A stretch of DNA of 32,654 bases from Streptomyces sp. NRRL B-1347 (GTDB lineage: Bacteria > Actinomycetota > Actinomycetes > Streptomycetales > Streptomycetaceae), in NCBI RefSeq assembly GCF_000720325.1, contig NZ_JOJM01000080.1, positions 1 through 32,654 of the forward strand. The letters are read 5' to 3'. Under the pieces are notes generated by a model, which was given only the letters and a program-made list of their open reading frames with translations, did not search any database and was not told the DNA's origin. A program made the translations under genes and the position numbers. Below, in pieces: positions 22,143 to 30,342 of the stretch. Each line of letters starts with the position of its first letter. Within the stretch, counting starts at the first letter, position 1.

Positions 22143-22667
22143 TCACGCTGGTGAAGGCCCGGGTCCCGTGGGTCGGTCCTCGACGAGGAGGCGCGCGTAG
22201 TTCGCCAGCGAGCGCTGGTAGCGCGGCAGATGCGGGGCGAGGGCGCCGACGGCGAGCGACACGGCCTCGTGCGCGCGGCCCACGTCGACCAGGCACAGCG
22301 CGAGGGTCGCGCGCACCGCGTCGTCCAACTCGTCGTGCTCGGCGTCGAGTTCGGGGGTGATCAGGGCGATGGCCTCGTCGACGCGGCCGGTGTTCCGCAG
22401 GGAGCTGGAGAGTTGGATGACCGTACGGCGGCGGAGGTAGCCGGTGATGCCGCGGGCGAGGGCCTCCTGGTAGAGGGGGACGGCTCGGTCGGACTGGCCG
22501 GTGGAGTCGTGGGCGCAGGCGCGTTCGAAGGGGGCGCGGGGGGTGTCCGGCGGGAGCTCGGCCGCCAGCTTGTCGATGCGCTCCCGGAACTCCTCGGCCC
22601 CGTCCTCGCCGTACCCGTCGAACTCGCCCCACGCGGCGGCGACGCGCCGCTCCCAGTCGTCGTTCAT
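22143..22667 (-). CDS. TPR-repeat protein
   Basis: The 174-residue cytosolic protein consists of helical pairs typical of tetratricopeptide repeats (TPR_5-like): FERACAHDSTGQSDRAVPLY, IQLSSSLRNTGRVDEAIALI and LALCLVDVGRAHEAVSLAVG, after an N-terminal helix DDWERRVAAAWGEFD. Such proteins bind partner proteins; no enzyme activity is expected. ATG at 22667 starts the conserved part; upstream codons to 22763 are low-complexity. It is the first gene of an operon with the sigma-like membrane protein, so it may bind the cytoplasmic part of that protein. Confidence 0.85.
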   Translation of the reverse strand: MNDDWERRVAAAWGEFDGYGEDGAEEFRERIDKLAAELPPDTPRAPFERACAHDSTGQSDRAVPLYQEALARGITGYLRRRTVIQLSSSLRNTGRVDEAIALITPELDAEHDELDDAVRATLALCLVDVGRAHEAVSLAVGALAPHLPRYQRSLANYARLLVEDRPTGPGPSPA

Positions 22668-22756
22668 GGCGCCACTCTCGCACACGCGTACGGCCCTCAC
22701 GGGGCGCCCCAGGCCCGCCCCTTCCCGATCCTGGGGGCTCCGCCCCAGACCCCCGC

Positions 22757-22807
22757 TCCTCAAACGCCGGAGGGGCTGAAAGATCCAGCCCGTCCGGCGT
22801 TTGAGGA
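22757..22807 (-). terminator. Long inverted repeat after the GH89 gene
   Basis: Arms at 22757-22778 and 22786-22807 pair over 22 bp with one mismatch and a 7-base loop. It lies 30 bases after the GH89 stop codon. The arm sequence (CCTCAAACGCCGGAGGGG-type) is the same element found at 11511-11531. A second GC hairpin, GGGGGCT-CCG-CCCCAG, lies just beyond (about 22733-22748). Likely a strong terminator. Confidence 0.75.
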
Positions 22808-22836
22808 CGAGGCGCGAAGCGCCGAAAAACGAGGGA

Positions 22837-25800
22837 TCAGGACAGGTGCCAGGCGCTGAAATGGGCGGTGCCTCGGGTCTCCGTACCGGCGTTGGCGGCG
22901 GTCATGAAGAGGCCCACGTCCTGCGCGGCCGCTGCTCCGGGTACGGGCACCGTGGTCACGGGACGCCAGGACGCCCCGTCGTCCGTGGACAGTTCGCCGG
23001 TGAAGGAGCCCGCCGCCCGGGAGAGCCGCAGCAGCACCGGCGCCTTCACCCCGGTGATCCGCCGGTAGGTGTCCAGGGTCCCGTCGCCGTTCGTGTCGTA
23101 GGAGAGGACGACTCCGTTGGCGGGCGTGACGGCGAGGTTCAGGAAGCCGGGGGAGCCGGGCGTGGCCAGGGAGTTGCGGGCGACGAGGCCGGCCCGGGCC
23201 CAGGGCCCCGTGGCGGCCTGGGAGTCGACGCGCACGGTCACGGAGACCCCGTCCCGCAGGGCCCCCGGCCGGTAGAGCGTGCCGAACTCCGCGGTGCCGC
23301 GCCACAGGTCCGCCCCGCCCCCGTCGATGGCGTAGCGCCCGTCCAGCTCGCCGAAGACGGCGGCGTTGTTGGTGTGGGTCCGCCAGCCGGGGCCGAGCGG
23401 CCCGGCCTCGAAGAGGGTGCCTTCGTGGACGGCCCGCACGCGCTGCTCGCCCTGCGGCCCGTACTCCACGGCGAGCGTGTAGGGGAGGGGCCTCAGCGGC
23501 GCGTCGAGGGGCGTGCCGGGGGCGTGCGCGCGCCAGGCGACGGTGCCGGAGCCCCCGGCGGGCACGCGGGGCAGCGACGTCGGCCCGGCGGGCTCGGCGT
23601 CGATGCCGGTGAGGGCGAAGTCGACGCGGCCGGTGGCGCGCAGCCCGTTGACGTTGCGGAAGCGGGCCTCGACGCGGGCGCTGCCGCCGGGCGGGAACGC
23701 GGGCGGCTCGGCGGTGACCTCCAGGGAGCCCTGGTAGGGCGCGCGGGCGAGCGTGTCCCGTACCAGCGATGCCGTGCGGTGCGCGTCCGTGACCGGCCGC
23801 AGCGGGTGGTCGTCGCGGCGGCGCGTCCACGGCTCCTCGAAGGTGCCGAACCAGTCGACCGCCCGGGGCGCGCGGCCCGCCGCGAGCGCGTCGGCCAGCT
23901 CGTCCAGCCACCGCTGCCAGCGCGGCGTGTAGAAGTCGCGCAGCAGGCCGTGCCACTCGCGGTTGCCGTACTCGTGCAGATTGCCGGGGTCGGAGGTGGC
24001 GCGGTCGCCCCACACGGTGATGAGGACCCGCGCGGTGCGCTCGAACTCGGCGCGCTCGGTGTCGTTCGTGGCGAGCCGCCGCGCGTCGTCGAGCCACGGC
24101 CCGAGCAGGAACGCCTCGTGCGCGCCGGTCACGTCGTCCGCGAGGCGCATCAGCCGCAGCCACAGCGTGGAAAGGGCGCGGAAGGCGTCCTGGTCCTTGC
24201 GCAGGTACGCCGTTCTGAGCTGGGGCAGGAGCTGTCGGCTGCGGTGGGCGAGCGCCTGCCGTGCCACGTCCACCAGGTCGTACTTGTACGCGGCGCTGCC
24301 GCGCAGGCGCGGCGCGACGCCGAGCAGGCCCGCGAGCGCCGCGTCGAAGCGGGCGGGGTCGTAGGTGAGGGCGCGCGGCGCGTACTCGGCGGCGCGGTTC
24401 GCGGCGAGGTCGGGGCGGGCCGCGAACAGCGAGTCGTGCGGATCGCTGCGCTCCACCGCCGTGTGCTGGTACGCCGTGTCGTGCAGGGCGCGCCAGGCGG
24501 ACCGCGCGGCCCGGTCGTGCCCGCCGTAGCGGAAGTCGGCGTAGCCGGAGAACCACGCGGCGCGGTCCACCTCGTCGTCGCGCCAGGCCAGTTCGGAGAA
24601 CAGCTCGAAGGCGGCCGGGTCGCGGTCGGTGGCCTCCGGCAGATAGGCGGTGCCGGCGAGCGCGCTGCCGGGCTTGTCGCGCCAGGCGAAGAACTTCTCC
24701 TGCCACAGGTGGGCACGGGCGCCGATGGTGGTGCGCCCGCCGAAGTTCGGGATGGTGCCGAAGCAGTAGGGCGTGCCGCCCCAGTCCTTCTCGCGGTCGG
24801 TGACGCCGCGGTAGCGGTCGGAGACGCCGTCGACGATGAGCATCTTCTTCTTGTCGACGGCGTCGAGCAGCTCGGGCAGCGGGTTCTCCTGCCAGCCCAG
24901 GATCACCCAGGTCGCGCCCGGGTGCGCGGCGCGCAGGGCCTTCTCCACGCCGCGCGCGGCGTCCGGTACCGGTACGTCGCCCGCGGTGCCGCCCTCGTGC
25001 AGCAGGTCCATCTTGAAGTGCCCGGCCGCGCCGAACAGGTCGCGCTGGTGGCGGTAGAAGGACGCGGCGACCCGCGCGAACGCGTCGGTGCGCGGGTCGA
25101 GCCAGTCGGGGCGCGCGAAGCCGTGCCAGGTGCCCTGCGGGACGACGCGGGCGTCGCCGCCGTTGCGGGCGACGAAGCCGTCGGGGACGTGCCCGTAGTA
25201 GCCGGGCAGGACCGGCGCCATGCCGAGCTCGCGCAGCCGGTCCACGATCCGAAGCCCGAGTTCCGCGCGGCGCGCGATGAGTTCGGGCGAGAGGGGGCCG
25301 CCGTAGCCGGACAGGTTCTGCAGGAGCCACCAGGGCTGGTGCGAGGGCGCGGGCAGCCAGGCGCGGGACTCGGCGTCGGTGTACTGGAAGTCGCGCAGGA
25401 CCCGGTGGTAGACGGCCTCGGTGCCCGCGATGACGAAGACCTCGTTGCAGCCGTGCAGGGCGAGGAGGTCGATCATGCGCTCCCAGTACGGCCAGTCGGC
25501 GTACGGGGCGGTGTAGCCGTCGTTGGTGTCGTTGAGCGCGAACCGGTGGGGGAGCGCGGTGGACCGGGTGAGCGGGCGCGCGGGCGCGGGCAGCCGGCGC
25601 GGCAGGTTCAGCTGGCCGCCGTTCCAGGCGAGGTGCGCGCCGCACACGTACTTCAGGTACCAGTGGACTCCGGCGAGCAGTACGGCGGGAGTGGTGCCGG
25701 ACACCTCGACGCGCCCCGTGGCCCCGGTCACGCGGAAGCGGTCCCTGCCGCTTCGCGCCGGGACGAGTCTGAGGCGGAACTGGTCCGCGTGGTGCGGGAG

Positions 25801-25965
25801 TCGACGATTGAGCACGGCGCGCGCCGCGTCCGTATCGAAGGCGGGGCCCTTCGCGGGCCCGTCGGCCGCGCGGGCCGGGAGGGCGGTGCCGAAGGCGGTG
25901 CCCAGGCCGGTGAGGCCGAGGGCGCCCGCGGTGCCGAGGACCGAGCGTCGCGATGGTTCGTACAT
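22837..25965 (-). CDS. Secreted GH89 alpha-N-acetylglucosaminidase
   Basis: The 1042-residue enzyme has a Tat signal (SRRSVLGTAGALGLTGLG, cleavage after ARA near residue 33), so it is exported folded. A short N-terminal domain is followed by the GH89 (NAGLU) catalytic region: FALNDTNDGYTAPYADWPYW (142-161), acid/base candidate Glu324 in LLHEGG, and nucleophile candidate Glu444 in LPEATDRDP; the 120-residue spacing matches known GH89 enzymes. C-terminal parts are an NPCBM-associated (NEW3-like) beta domain (about 750-820) and a LamG/DUF1349-like beta-sandwich (about 860-1042), probably carbohydrate-binding. It should release terminal alpha-linked GlcNAc from glycans. ATG at 25965 has AGGGGG upstream. 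It appears to be monocistronic. Confidence 0.93.
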   Translation of the reverse strand: MYEPSRRSVLGTAGALGLTGLGTAFGTALPARAADGPAKGPAFDTDAARAVLNRRLPHHADQFRLRLVPARSGRDRFRVTGATGRVEVSGTTPAVLLAGVHWYLKYVCGAHLAWNGGQLNLPRRLPAPARPLTRSTALPHRFALNDTNDGYTAPYADWPYWERMIDLLALHGCNEVFVIAGTEAVYHRVLRDFQYTDAESRAWLPAPSHQPWWLLQNLSGYGGPLSPELIARRAELGLRIVDRLRELGMAPVLPGYYGHVPDGFVARNGGDARVVPQGTWHGFARPDWLDPRTDAFARVAASFYRHQRDLFGAAGHFKMDLLHEGGTAGDVPVPDAARGVEKALRAAHPGATWVILGWQENPLPELLDAVDKKKMLIVDGVSDRYRGVTDREKDWGGTPYCFGTIPNFGGRTTIGARAHLWQEKFFAWRDKPGSALAGTAYLPEATDRDPAAFELFSELAWRDDEVDRAAWFSGYADFRYGGHDRAARSAWRALHDTAYQHTAVERSDPHDSLFAARPDLAANRAAEYAPRALTYDPARFDAALAGLLGVAPRLRGSAAYKYDLVDVARQALAHRSRQLLPQLRTAYLRKDQDAFRALSTLWLRLMRLADDVTGAHEAFLLGPWLDDARRLATNDTERAEFERTARVLITVWGDRATSDPGNLHEYGNREWHGLLRDFYTPRWQRWLDELADALAAGRAPRAVDWFGTFEEPWTRRRDDHPLRPVTDAHRTASLVRDTLARAPYQGSLEVTAEPPAFPPGGSARVEARFRNVNGLRATGRVDFALTGIDAEPAGPTSLPRVPAGGSGTVAWRAHAPGTPLDAPLRPLPYTLAVEYGPQGEQRVRAVHEGTLFEAGPLGPGWRTHTNNAAVFGELDGRYAIDGGGADLWRGTAEFGTLYRPGALRDGVSVTVRVDSQAATGPWARAGLVARNSLATPGSPGFLNLAVTPANGVVLSYDTNGDGTLDTYRRITGVKAPVLLRLSRAAGSFTGELSTDDGASWRPVTTVPVPGAAAAQDVGLFMTAANAGTETRGTAHFSAWHLS

Positions 25966-26077
25966 GTGTACCCCCTGCGTCGATGGCTGCGGCGCACGGT
26001 ATCCGGGCGGCCTGCGGGGCGCGACGGAACGCACGGACACGGCGCGTTCACATCACCTGATGAGACGGGAGCGACGG

Positions 26078-26503
26078 ATGAGGAGCATGGTGTGGGCGGC
26101 CGGGGCCGTTTCGGCCACCACGATCGGCCTGGTGCTCGCGGCCGGGCTCGCGGGCGACGGCGGCGGTGACGGCGGCGGCTCCGGGGCGGAGCGGGCGCGG
26201 CCCGCGGCCACCGGCACCCTGGAGCAGCTCGCGGCGAAGGCCGAGTGCGCGCCGGACATCCAGACGGACGCGGCGGAGCTGCGCCAGGCGAACTGCCAGA
26301 ACGGGGCAGGCCGCTTCGTGCTCGCGACCTTCGCCACCGACCGCGGCGAGCGCGAGTGGCTCAACCAGGCCAAGGACTACGGCGGCAGCTACCTCGTGGG
26401 CCGCAAGTGGGTGGCGGTGGGCGAGCCCGGCGTGCTCAGGGCGCTGCGCGGCCACCTCGGCGGGACGGTGGAGGAGTCCTCGCACCACACATCGACGGGC
26501 TGA
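26078..26503 (+). CDS. Small exported protein of unknown function
   Basis: I do not recognise a family. The 141-residue product has an N-terminal hydrophobic helix (about 4-24, VWAAGAVSATTIGLVLAAGL), a Gly/Asp spacer with no lipobox Cys, and a small domain (about 45-130) with two Cys in AECAPDI and ANCQNG that could form a disulfide, plus the motif FATDRGEREWLNQAKDYGGSYLVGRKWVAVG. It is probably anchored in the membrane with the domain outside. ATG at 26078 was chosen because GGGAG lies about 5 bases upstream; ATG at 26060 would add six basic residues. It is convergent with the DUF1996 gene. Confidence 0.75.
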   Translation: MRSMVWAAGAVSATTIGLVLAAGLAGDGGGDGGGSGAERARPAATGTLEQLAAKAECAPDIQTDAAELRQANCQNGAGRFVLATFATDRGEREWLNQAKDYGGSYLVGRKWVAVGEPGVLRALRGHLGGTVEESSHHTSTG

Positions 26504-26525
26504 CCGCGCGGAGCGCCCGAAGGGG

Positions 26526-26560
26526 CGCGGGGCGGAGCCGATATGCGGCTCCGCCCCGCG
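26526..26560. terminator. Bidirectional terminator
   Basis: A perfect 15-bp stem (26526-26540 and 26546-26560) with a 5-base loop ATATG lies between two convergent genes and can serve both. Confidence 0.85.
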
Positions 26561-26590
26561 GGCGCGATCAGCCGTCGACGGCCCGCAGCG

Positions 26591-28051
26591 TCAAGAACAG
26601 CGACGGCCCTCGTTCAGGCACGTGGCGACACGTCGCATCAGCCGCTGGTCGAACACGTTGATGAAGTCACCGTGGTCGGTGACGGGCTTGTGGAGCTGCT
26701 CGGGGAAGGAGTCCACGGCGAAGCCGGGGCCCGGCGGCACGTCGTACACGATGCGCTGCACCAGCTGCGGAACCGCGCGGAAGCCCCGGGGGCAGCGGCC
26801 GCTGCGCGGGTCGGCGAACGCGACGTGCGTGCGGTGGTTGGCGCTGTCGGTGTTCCGGCCGTCCCAGCAGCTCTGGAAATTGAAGGTGCGGACCACTTTG
26901 CTGCCCTCGGGGCAGATCGGGTATTTGTCCTTCAGCTGCCGGTTCTCGAATCCGGTGCAGCTCCAAGAGGCGTTGGCATTCGCGTCACCATTGGTGAACG
27001 CCTTGGCGTCGCCGGTGATGATGCGCAGGAACCGCGGCATCGCGGTGACCTTGCCCACGGGACTTCCGGCGAATGTCAGCGTGACCTGGTCCGGCGTCTG
27101 GATCTCGCCGACGTTCTTGTCCCGGCCGCCGCCGTCCGCGCCCGCGTCGTCCTCGTCGTTTCCGTTCTGCAGCCGGAGTACGGGCCAGTAATAGGTCGAC
27201 TTGTCGCCCTGATTGCGGCAGCTGGTGCGGCCCTTCGCGAGTTCCTGGTCGCTGGAGAAGGCGTCGGTCTCCTGGTTTCCGACGTAGTCGTGCATGTGGT
27301 GCGCGCCGTTGCTCACGCCGGGCGCCACGATGACGTTGTCCGGGTTGAACTTCCCGTTCTTGTTCGTGCCGCAGCGCGTGGTGAAGGTGCCGCGTGAGGC
27401 GCCGCGCTGGTTGCGGGGCTTTTGGACGTTGGGCCGTACGGAGGTGATGTCGACGAAGTCCCCGGCCTCGGGGCCGTTGCCCGCCTGGCCCTGGCCCTGG
27501 CCCTGGTCCTCGCCCGGTTCCTGGCCCTGGCCCGGCTCCTCGTCCTGGCCGGGTTCCTGGCCCTGGCCTTGACCCGTGTCGCCCGGTGGCGGCCCGTCGT
27601 CGTCGGCGCGCATGGTGCACGCCACCATGCTGTCGAGGTTCTCGGGCGCCCGGCCGCTCCGGTCGATCGCGGTCCGGATGGCGTCGATCGTCGGCCGCCG
27701 CTGCTCCTGGAGCGGGTCGAGGACGGCTTCCTGGTCCTCGGGGTTCCCGGCCTCGGCGAACCGCGTGTACGCCTCGGTGATCTGGCTGTCCAGGGCGGCG
27801 AGTTCGCGGTCGACGTCGGCGCGCGCGTCGTCGGGGACCTCCGGCAGCTGGTTGCCCACGTCGGGGCAGCTGATGGTGGTGGCCGTGAGTCCGCCGTCCC
27901 GGGCCTGGGGCGGCGGACTCTCCTCGGCGTTCGCGTACACATTCACCGCGACGAGTCCGCCGCCGCCCAGGATCAACGCGGCCGACGCGGCGATCGCCCG
28001 CCGGGCCAGCTTCGGTCGTTTTCGTGACGTGCGTCGTGTGGTGCGTCCCAT
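26591..28051 (-). CDS. DUF1996 exported protein
   Basis: The 486-residue protein has a basic N-terminus and a hydrophobic export signal (about 18-40), an Asp/Glu-rich helical region (about 60-150), a low-complexity Gly/Gln/Glu/Pro linker (152-195), and a DUF1996 domain (about 200-486) with GAHHMHDYVGNQ, STYYWPVL, FNFQSCWDGRN, NHRTHVAF and GDFINVF. DUF1996 is known mainly from secreted fungal and bacterial proteins with no proven activity; clustered His and Asp could bind metal. Six or more Cys in the domain suggest disulfides. ATG at 28051 begins the basic signal. A 20-bp palindrome lies 46-65 bases upstream of the start. Confidence 0.9.
   Translation of the reverse strand: MGRTTRRTSRKRPKLARRAIAASAALILGGGGLVAVNVYANAEESPPPQARDGGLTATTISCPDVGNQLPEVPDDARADVDRELAALDSQITEAYTRFAEAGNPEDQEAVLDPLQEQRRPTIDAIRTAIDRSGRAPENLDSMVACTMRADDDGPPPGDTGQGQGQEPGQDEEPGQGQEPGEDQGQGQGQAGNGPEAGDFVDITSVRPNVQKPRNQRGASRGTFTTRCGTNKNGKFNPDNVIVAPGVSNGAHHMHDYVGNQETDAFSSDQELAKGRTSCRNQGDKSTYYWPVLRLQNGNDEDDAGADGGGRDKNVGEIQTPDQVTLTFAGSPVGKVTAMPRFLRIITGDAKAFTNGDANANASWSCTGFENRQLKDKYPICPEGSKVVRTFNFQSCWDGRNTDSANHRTHVAFADPRSGRCPRGFRAVPQLVQRIVYDVPPGPGFAVDSFPEQLHKPVTDHGDFINVFDQRLMRRVATCLNEGRRCS
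27467..27598 (-). repeat. Coding low-complexity repeat (Gly-Gln/Glu-Pro linker)
   Basis: Repeats of CCTGGC and related hexamers (plus strand) encode residues 152-195 of the DUF1996 protein: GQGQ, EPGQ and DEEPG units. It probably forms a flexible extracytoplasmic spacer, and such runs are prone to slippage and length change. Confidence 0.85.
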
Positions 28052-28096
28052 GGGGCTACGTACGCATCACGGGGCCGCGGCGTTCAAAGCCGTTCC

Positions 28097-28116
28097 GGAT
28101 TTCCCCGGGGAAATCC
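28097..28116. promoter_or_regulatory. Perfect 20-bp palindrome
   Basis: GGATTTCCCCGGGGAAATCC is perfectly palindromic with no spacer. It lies 21 bases beyond the response-regulator stop codon and 46 bases before the DUF1996 start (both genes on the minus strand). It could be the operator of the DUF1996 gene or, with a CCGG loop, a terminator of the two-component operon. Confidence 0.6.
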
Positions 28117-28137
28117 CGTGCGGGAAAGGGCAGTTGA

Positions 28138-28788
28138 TCAGCGGCCCTGGTCGAGAAAGGCGAGAACGGCGAGGACGCGGCGGTTGTCGTCGTCGGAGAC
28201 CGGGAGATCGAGTTTCGCGAAGATGTTGGAGGTGTGTTTGGCGATGGCCCGCTCCGTCACCACGAGCTGCGCGGCGATCGCGGCGTTGGACCTGCCCTGC
28301 GCCATCAGTTCGAGGACTTCCCGCTCGCGCGGGGTCAGCGCGCCGAGCGGCTCGTTCGCGGACCGCCGCGACAGGAGCTGCTGGATGACCGTGGGGTCCA
28401 TCGCGGTGCCGCCCGCCGCGACCCGGCGCACCGCGTCGATGAACTGCTCGGCGTCGAACACCCGGTCCTTCAGGAGGTATCCGACGCCGCCGGTGCCGTC
28501 GGCGAGCAGCTCGCGCGCGTACAGCTGCTCCACGTGCTGGGAGAGGACGAGCACCGGCAGGCCCGGGCGCGCGCGGCGCGCGGCGAGGGCGCACTGGAGC
28601 CCTTCGTCGGTGTGCGACGGCGGCAGCCGGACGTCGACGACGGCGACGTCCGGCTGGAGCTCGGCGAGGGCCTTGGTCAGTTCGGGGCCGGTCTCCACGG
28701 CAGCCGCGATCTCGAAGTCGAACGCCTCCAGCATCCGCACCAGGCCGTCGCGCAGCAGGAAGAGATCTTCGGCTAGGACAACTCGCAA
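28138..28788 (-). CDS. NarL/LuxR-family response regulator
   Basis: The 216-residue regulator has a receiver domain (1-118) with AED at 6-8, phospho-acceptor Asp52 (VVDVRLPP), Ser83 (VLSQH) and Lys107 (YLLKD), and a C-terminal LuxR helix-turn-helix (about 148-205; LTPREREVLELMAQGRSNAA, AKHTSNIFAKLDL). No ATG or GTG is available at the right place: TTG at 28788 is the start, with GGAG five bases upstream. The first 16 bases overlap the end of the kinase gene, indicating translational coupling. It should be activated by the upstream kinase and bind near the divergent MMPL gene. Confidence 0.93.
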   Translation of the reverse strand: MRVVLAEDLFLLRDGLVRMLEAFDFEIAAAVETGPELTKALAELQPDVAVVDVRLPPSHTDEGLQCALAARRARPGLPVLVLSQHVEQLYARELLADGTGGVGYLLKDRVFDAEQFIDAVRRVAAGGTAMDPTVIQQLLSRRSANEPLGALTPREREVLELMAQGRSNAAIAAQLVVTERAIAKHTSNIFAKLDLPVSDDDNRRVLAVLAFLDQGR

Positions 28789-30050
28789 GGGATCTCCATG
28801 GTCACCATGGTCGGGCCGCCAACGGGACTGCTGACGGCGAGTATGCCGTCGAATGTACCGAGCCGCCGTTCGAGCCCGCTCAGGCCGGACCCCGAGCCGA
28901 TGCTCGCCCCGCCCTTGCCGTTGTCGGTGACCGCGACGCGGAGCATGCCGTCCGCGTGGTGGACGTCCACCCAGATCCGGTCCGCCTGCGCGTACTTGAC
29001 CGCGTTCGTCAGGACCTCGCTCACCGCGAAGTACGCCGCCGACTCCACCGGGGCCTCCGCCCGGCCCGGCAGGTCCACGTCCACGTCCGTCGCCACCGGC
29101 AGGCGCAGCGCGAGCGCCCGCACCGCGTCGCCGAGGCCGCGCTCGGCCAGGACCGGCGGGTGGATGCCGCGCACCAGGTCGCGCAGCTCGGTGAGCGCCT
29201 CGCCGGAGTTCTGCCGCGCCCTGGCGATCATCTCCTTGGCCTTGGCCGGGTCCCGCTCCACGATCGCCTCGATGGTGCCGAGGTCCATGCCCATGGCGAC
29301 GAGGCGGGCCTGCGCGCCGTCGTGCAGATCGCGCTCGATGCGGCGCAGCTCGGCCGCGGAGCTGTCGACGGCGTCGTGCCGGGTCTCCTCCAGGCGGTCG
29401 ACGCGCAGCGCCAGCTCCCGCTCCCGCATGGTGGCCGTCGGGGCGAGCAGGGTGCGCGACAGCTGGAAGTGCGCGCGGAGCAGCGGCCGGTTCACGAACA
29501 GGCCGAGGACGAAGAAGGCGGTGCCGAGCGCGGCGGCGGCGAACGCGGTGGCCTGCGAGGTGACGTGGATGAAAGCGAACCACTCGCCGCCGCCCGCGTC
29601 GTAGATCGGCTTCCAGACGCCGCAGGCGAGGACCCAGCCGTAGGCCAGGTACAGGATCAGGGCGGGCGGGAGGACCGCGAGGACCACGCCGAAGGTCATG
29701 TTCACCAGGAGCCACTCCAGGTCCCGCCAGGTCGCCGGGTCCTTGAGCATCCGGGTGCAGCGCTCCACCTGCCCGGCCACGCCGCGCGCCGACCGCGCGG
29801 GCTCCTGCCGGTACGGGACCGGAATGCGCACGTCCGCCCACTCCCCGGCGTGCAGCCGGTGCAGCGTCGCGTACTTGCGTACGGCGGTCAGGACCACCGG
29901 GGTCGTGAACACGCCGATCCCGAGCGGGATGAGCGCGATCGACACGACCGAGAGCACGAAGAGCGTGATCGACCCGGCCAGCGAGATGACCGTCAGATAC
30001 AGGCCGCGTGCTCCCGCGAGCAGGCTCTCGCGCACCCTCGACGTCTTCAT
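28773..30050 (-). CDS. Sensor histidine kinase (HisKA_3 family)
   Basis: The 425-residue membrane kinase has two hydrophobic hairpins (about 14-55 and 113-187; PF13796-like sensor region), a short coiled coil, the dimerisation/phosphorylation helix RRIERDLHDGAQARLVAMG with His243, and an ATPase domain with N-box SEVLTNAVKYA and G-box DNGKGG...GSGLSGLERRL. The sensor region has little outside the membrane, so it may sense envelope or membrane stress directly. ATG at 30050 has GAGGAG upstream. It is the first gene of the kinase-regulator operon and divergent from the MMPL transporter. Confidence 0.93.
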   Translation of the reverse strand: MKTSRVRESLLAGARGLYLTVISLAGSITLFVLSVVSIALIPLGIGVFTTPVVLTAVRKYATLHRLHAGEWADVRIPVPYRQEPARSARGVAGQVERCTRMLKDPATWRDLEWLLVNMTFGVVLAVLPPALILYLAYGWVLACGVWKPIYDAGGGEWFAFIHVTSQATAFAAAALGTAFFVLGLFVNRPLLRAHFQLSRTLLAPTATMRERELALRVDRLEETRHDAVDSSAAELRRIERDLHDGAQARLVAMGMDLGTIEAIVERDPAKAKEMIARARQNSGEALTELRDLVRGIHPPVLAERGLGDAVRALALRLPVATDVDVDLPGRAEAPVESAAYFAVSEVLTNAVKYAQADRIWVDVHHADGMLRVAVTDNGKGGASIGSGSGLSGLERRLGTFDGILAVSSPVGGPTMVTMEIPCELS

Positions 30051-30287
30051 GGTGTCCCTCTCCTCAGCTGGCCGTGCCCGGCCGTGCCCGGACGTCTCCG
30101 CCCGTGACCGGCTGTGTCCACTCGTGCTCGGAACCGCCGGGCACAAGGACAGTTTCGCTGGTCGGGGCGGTCCGGGTCATTCCGTCCCGCCCCCAGAACG
30201 GGGGTGTACCTGACGACACCCCCCGGCCTCGCCCTGTGCTTCACCGAGAGGGGTGCTCGGCGGCTGGGGCCGCGCGCCGCCGATTCC

Positions 30288-30322
30288 TAGCGTGATCCAC
30301 GTCAACTCGCTTAACTCACGCT
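30288..30322 (+). promoter_or_regulatory. MMPL promoter with inverted and direct repeats
   Basis: A TAGCGT -10-like box (30288-30293) lies 49 bases before the chosen MMPL start. Overlapping it is an inverted repeat AGCGTGA (30289-30295) - N20 - TCACGCT (30316-30322). Between and over the right arm is a direct repeat AACTCGCTTA/AACTCACGCTTA. These are candidates for binding by the divergent response regulator. The rest of the 292-base gap between kinase and transporter shows no gene. Confidence 0.4.
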
Positions 30323-30342
30323 TACCAATGGGGGCGAAGGTC

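Noticed and set aside
22760..25645. 961-codon minus-strand frame across the GH89 gene
   Set aside because: It is another frame of the GH89 gene on the same strand; composition is Arg/Ala/Pro-rich with no domain, whereas the other frame has a Tat signal and catalytic motifs.
22801..26169. 1122-codon plus-strand frame opposite the GH89 gene
   Set aside because: It is antisense to GH89 with Gly/Val/Arg-rich composition and no recognisable motif.
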